This document shows positions 60,974 to 64,000 of a stretch of 64,000 bases of DNA, in pieces (positions within the stretch are counted from its first letter, which is position 1; each line of letters begins with the position of its first letter). This DNA is from Paenibacillus farraposensis (GTDB lineage: Bacteria > Bacillota > Bacilli > Paenibacillales > Paenibacillaceae): positions 922,911-986,910 of the forward strand of contig NZ_JAFFQR010000112.1 in assembly GCF_020736845.1 (NCBI RefSeq), given 5' to 3'. The position numbers were made by a program, and so were the translations under genes. Below the pieces are notes generated by a model, which searched no databases, was not told the origin of the DNA, and worked only from the letters and a program-made list of their open reading frames with translations.

Positions 60974-62734
60974 TTAACTCGTAAAGCGGTAATCTTTTAA
61001 TTGATTTAATATATGCTGCATCTTTACGCTGCCGCCCGCTATCGGTCTCCAATCGTACTGGATTGCCGGAGCCCCGCTTGCAGTAATGGATTCTGTAAAT
61101 TTTCGCAGCCCCACATTAATGACAGACGGCTTCCCGGCAAGCAATGCTTCGATTGCGGCAGAGGCAGAGAACATCTCAGGAACGGTCTTGGCTGCCGGAC
61201 GGTGCGTCTTCGGCACGTCTTCGAGAACGAGCTGCATCATAGCCAGCACGGTGCGTACCGCCTGGTTGTTGCTCTCTTTGACTACCACGCCCGCCTGTTC
61301 GAGCTTGCGCTTCTGCTCTGCATACGACTGCGGATCTTGATGGGTACCGCACAGAGCAGCTACAAAATAGAGGTTGCGCCCTTCAGTCTTCGCCTTGGCT
61401 GCGGCCTTCTCAATGGCCGGAGCCAGCACGCCCGCCACGTCGTCATGACCGCCGTACCCCAGCACGACGTCGAATAAAATGACCGCAGTGGCTGGATCTT
61501 GCGCAGCCTTCTCAATATGCTGAATCCGGGTAGCCGGATCGATCATCGGATGCGGCTTGCCTTGCGTGTACATATCGTCGCCTAAATCAACTATGACATG
61601 GCCGTTTGATCTGAGGACATAACCCGCTTCATGGATAAGCCCATCCTTCAGTTGAAGGGCATCCGCGATGAGCATAGCTGCTTCGGCAGCTAATGTGCCG
61701 CCTGCATACAAACCCTGAATCGAGGTTTGCCCCGGGTTCAATGCGGTCTTCGGCACATCAATCGGCATGCTATATAACGGCTGCACGGCGGCGCCTTTTG
61801 CCAGATCAATCGCAATCATCGCCGCTTCCTCCAATGTATAAGCTTCATAGACATTCCCTTCATGCCCGGACGGTTTCTCCCCCAGGAAGAGAGTCACCAC
61901 CGGTTTCGGCAGCCCCTGTAGCTGACTTACGACCTTCTCGCGCACCGTCTCGGACGGCGGCTTGGAAATAATGACGATTACCTCGGTCTGTTCGTTATGC
62001 GCTAGTCCGCGGATGCTGTCCAGCATGGTAATCGCTCCAACGCCCTCCGAGAGGTCACGCCCCCCGGTGCCAATCGCGTGACTGATCCCGCCGCCCATGC
62101 GGTCGATCAGCGTAGTCACTTCTTGAATGCCTGTGCCCGATGCACCGACGATACCGATATTGCCCGCTTTTACCCGATTCGCGAAGGCGAGCGGAACGCC
62201 TGATATCACACCTGTACCACAATCAGGGCCCATCACGAGCAACCCTTTGTCATGGGCCTTCCGTTTCAGACTCAACTCTTCTTCTACCGGTACATTATCG
62301 CTAAAAATAAAGGCATGCAGTCCGTAATCAAGCGCTTTATCCGCTTCTGCCGCCGCGTATTGGCCGGGTACCGAAATAATCGCCAAGTTGGCATGCGGGT
62401 TCTCCTTCAACGCGCGCTCCCACGAGCGTACGCTCTCGGTTGAGGACTGGCTGCTGTTGACAGATTGATCGCTTAAAAAGCTGTCAACGGCAACGAGAAT
62501 ATCATCCAGTCCGCTGTGCGTCTCGGTATCGATGACAATGCACATATCGTTGGCCCCGGCCGGCTCCAGCTCATCTGTATACAACCCGGAATTGCACATA
62601 ATGTCTTTGTTAGCTGGCGTCCCCATCATGATAGACGCTTGCATCACACCTTCAAGCGCAGAAATATAATTGGTCAAGAGCATCAAATTGACCGAATCTT
62701 GATACGAATTTCTTTTAATGATTGTATGCAGCAT
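60974..62734 (-). CDS. fdrA: FdrA/AllF subunit of oxamate carbamoyltransferase
   Basis: 586 residues, related to succinyl-CoA synthetase alpha chains. Near 190-215 is a CoA-binding-like fold (GNIGIVGASGTGIQEVTTLI, GPDCGTGVISGVPLAF). A second nucleotide-type fold follows with LYAGGTLAAEAAMLI (about 345) and VILFDVVLGYGGHDD. E. coli FdrA (AllF) has the same length and order. It probably holds a catalytic His or phosphate site for carbamoyl transfer, but I cannot assign it. Upstream neighbour allD is 57 bases away. Confidence 0.92.
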   Translation of the reverse strand: MLHTIIKRNSYQDSVNLMLLTNYISALEGVMQASIMMGTPANKDIMCNSGLYTDELEPAGANDMCIVIDTETHSGLDDILVAVDSFLSDQSVNSSQSSTESVRSWERALKENPHANLAIISVPGQYAAAEADKALDYGLHAFIFSDNVPVEEELSLKRKAHDKGLLVMGPDCGTGVISGVPLAFANRVKAGNIGIVGASGTGIQEVTTLIDRMGGGISHAIGTGGRDLSEGVGAITMLDSIRGLAHNEQTEVIVIISKPPSETVREKVVSQLQGLPKPVVTLFLGEKPSGHEGNVYEAYTLEEAAMIAIDLAKGAAVQPLYSMPIDVPKTALNPGQTSIQGLYAGGTLAAEAAMLIADALQLKDGLIHEAGYVLRSNGHVIVDLGDDMYTQGKPHPMIDPATRIQHIEKAAQDPATAVILFDVVLGYGGHDDVAGVLAPAIEKAAAKAKTEGRNLYFVAALCGTHQDPQSYAEQKRKLEQAGVVVKESNNQAVRTVLAMMQLVLEDVPKTHRPAAKTVPEMFSASAAIEALLAGKPSVINVGLRKFTESITASGAPAIQYDWRPIAGGSVKMQHILNQLKDYRFTS

Positions 62735-62791
62735 TCCTGGTTCACCTCACTTGTCCGTTTTGATTAATTAACATTTCTTATCATGCAAGTG

Positions 62792-63841
62792 TTACGTTGC
62801 AAAAGGATCTTTATGATCATACGTGTTGTTATGAACGACATCGGATACAAGATAGTCATATACCTCGGCTACAATCTCAATGCCGTTAACTTCGTTCTCC
62901 TGCTCGATCAGGTCATAATTCTGTCCCGGATAGAGTACCCGCTCAAAGCCAGGCGCCGGATTAATGCCGTTCAAATCACACATCGTTTTCGAAATATTGT
63001 GCCGGAACGTATCCAAATCGGTAAAAAAGGACGGGTTAATCACAATATGAAGCTGGCCCAGATTGCGGCCTTCGGTCAGGTCGTGGTACATAGAGCTGAC
63101 CTGATTGCCGAACGGTAAACCAAGAAGGATGCCGGACAGCACATCGACCATCATCATCAAGCCGTACCCCTTTGGCCCTGAAATCGGAAGCAGTGCGTGC
63201 ACTTTAAACGGGTCATCCGTCCTTACGCCCCGTTCATCCACCGCCCACGTATCCGGAATCGGCTCGTGCTTTGAACGGGCATGCAAAATCTTTCCCCATG
63301 CCTGGACGGTAGTCGCCATGTCGAAGGTAATGAGTGCATTGCCTTCTCCTGGTGCGGCGAAGGCAATCGGATTCGTGCCGTAATAAGGCTCGGCCCCGCC
63401 GAAAGGCACGACCATCGGGTCGGATTGGCAGACTGAAATGCCAATTAGCCCTTCCCGTGCCGCTTGCTGCACATAGTAAGATAGGGAGCCGCTGTGCCCG
63501 ATACGTCTTACCCCGACTACGGAGACACCATTTTCCTTGGCGATATTCACTGCCTCTTGCATCGCCTGCTTGGCCGCCACATGCCCGGCTCCGTTATCCC
63601 CGTCGAAGACGGCGGAGCATGGTCCTGTCTTCTCGAACACAAAACGGGGATTTACGTTCGTTCCGCCTTTCACAATGCGCTCCGCATAATATTCGACACG
63701 CATGGCCCCATGCGAGTGAAGACCGCGGGCATCGGCATGAACGAGCACGTCCGCCACCACATCCGCATGGTCGGCAGACAATCCGGCGCGGGACAATTTT
63801 GTTTGGATAAGCTCATGCAGTTCTCGTTTGGTTACTCTCAT
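62792..63841 (-). CDS. allD: Ureidoglycolate dehydrogenase
   Basis: 349 residues, the same length as E. coli AllD. Family (malate/L-lactate/ureidoglycolate dehydrogenase type) marks: HADARGLHSHGAMRVEYYAE with the catalytic His, FDGDNGAGHVAAKQAM, RRIGHSGSLSYYVQQA, YGTNPIAFAAPG and GPKGYGLMMMVDVLSG. It oxidises ureidoglycolate with NAD to oxalurate. AGAGGGG precedes ATG 63841. First gene of the five-gene unit; its association with fdrA/ylbE/ylbF/arcC favours ureidoglycolate over malate or lactate. Confidence 0.9.
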   Translation of the reverse strand: MRVTKRELHELIQTKLSRAGLSADHADVVADVLVHADARGLHSHGAMRVEYYAERIVKGGTNVNPRFVFEKTGPCSAVFDGDNGAGHVAAKQAMQEAVNIAKENGVSVVGVRRIGHSGSLSYYVQQAAREGLIGISVCQSDPMVVPFGGAEPYYGTNPIAFAAPGEGNALITFDMATTVQAWGKILHARSKHEPIPDTWAVDERGVRTDDPFKVHALLPISGPKGYGLMMMVDVLSGILLGLPFGNQVSSMYHDLTEGRNLGQLHIVINPSFFTDLDTFRHNISKTMCDLNGINPAPGFERVLYPGQNYDLIEQENEVNGIEIVAEVYDYLVSDVVHNNTYDHKDPFAT

Positions 63842-64000
63842 GTCTATCCCCTCTTTGCACGTATTCCACCCTCTGCTGCCGATTCGGACGGCAACAGAAG
63901 GCAGTCAATTCCTGTCCTTTATAGGGAGGCATCCCGATTGCAATCTTTGGAATACAAGTAGGCGAATGGCTCTCTGCCTACAGCGTAGGTCGCTTGCGGC
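63842..64000. promoter_or_regulatory. Upstream region of allD
   Basis: No coding sequence can be assigned with the window ending here. CCTAC-AGC-GTAGG at 63977-63989 is a short inverted repeat that might be an operator. The region should hold the operon promoter, unless more genes lie upstream. Confidence 0.3.

Noticed and set aside
63977-63989. Operator for the allD operon
   Set aside because: The inverted repeat has five-base arms only, which is expected by chance.

Overview
The window looks like chromosomal DNA of a plant- or soil-associated Paenibacillus, most like the P. polymyxa/P. peoriae group. The signs are moderate GC, strong AGGAGG-type ribosome sites with frequent TTG/GTG starts, a Spo0E-like phosphatase, a Bacillus-type chorismate mutase/DAHP synthase fusion behind a T-box, a dctB/dctS/dctR/dctP set, adeR-ald, and secreted plant cell wall enzymes (GH11-CBM36 xylanase, CE4-CBM36 deacetylase, GH6-CBM3 cellulase, rhamnogalacturonan lyase). 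No rRNA, tRNA, CRISPR array or intact insertion sequence was seen.

Layout. 0-3 kb: a decayed isochorismatase-like gene, a small unknown gene, an XRE regulator that has lost its recognition helix, and hcp with an Fnr-like site. 3-7.4 kb: a sugar-binding protein, YesM-type kinase and YesN-type regulator form one overlapping sensory operon behind a cre-like site. 7.5-12 kb: an acyltransferase, then an eroded stretch of small secreted or membrane genes. 12.3-14.8 kb: a xylan operon whose two enzymes carry nearly identical CBM36 modules, behind a cre-like palindrome. 15-18.3 kb: an isoprenoid-synthase-fold enzyme, an NHLP-type precursor peptide ending in Trp, and a convergent 7TM-DISM sensor kinase; this is the best candidate for an undescribed system. 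19-20.6 kb: a T-box with an apparent Phe specifier and aroF. 20.6-32.7 kb: mostly housekeeping or unknown genes mixed with pseudogenes (DUF1593, MCP, aminoglycoside phosphotransferase-like). 30.9-34.2 kb: adeR and divergent ald, separated by long direct repeats. 34-40 kb: mug, an aldo-keto reductase, a YCF48 lipoprotein, a membrane-tethered PstS-like protein and a VanZ protein. 40-43.7 kb: a GntR/ABC operon with a large perfect operator palindrome. 44-48.5 kb: nucleoside hydrolase, GH6 cellulase and a GH4 pseudogene. 49-54.6 kb: the C4-dicarboxylate sensing and uptake divergon. 55-57.4 kb: rhamnogalacturonan lyase. 57.8-63.8 kb: a five-gene operon for ureidoglycolate/oxalurate breakdown with carbamate kinase.

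How the genes fit together. Several polymer-degrading or sugar-sensing transcription units (three-component sugar sensor, xylan operon, GH6 cellulase, rhamnogalacturonan lyase, dctP) carry cre-like sites, which points to shared CcpA control. The allD-fdrA-ylbE-ylbF-arcC operon would oxidise ureidoglycolate to oxalurate, phosphorolyse it to oxamate plus carbamoyl phosphate, and make ATP from the latter. Ald with AdeR, and hcp with an Fnr-like site, are further nitrogen and anaerobic functions.

The window holds many broken genes. Some lesions are large deletions, which are real decay. Others are one- or two-base shifts in short repeats (C8, A8, GA runs, a 7-bp duplication), which could be decay, slippage or sequencing error. 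All functional calls rest on reading motifs by eye; no database search was run.
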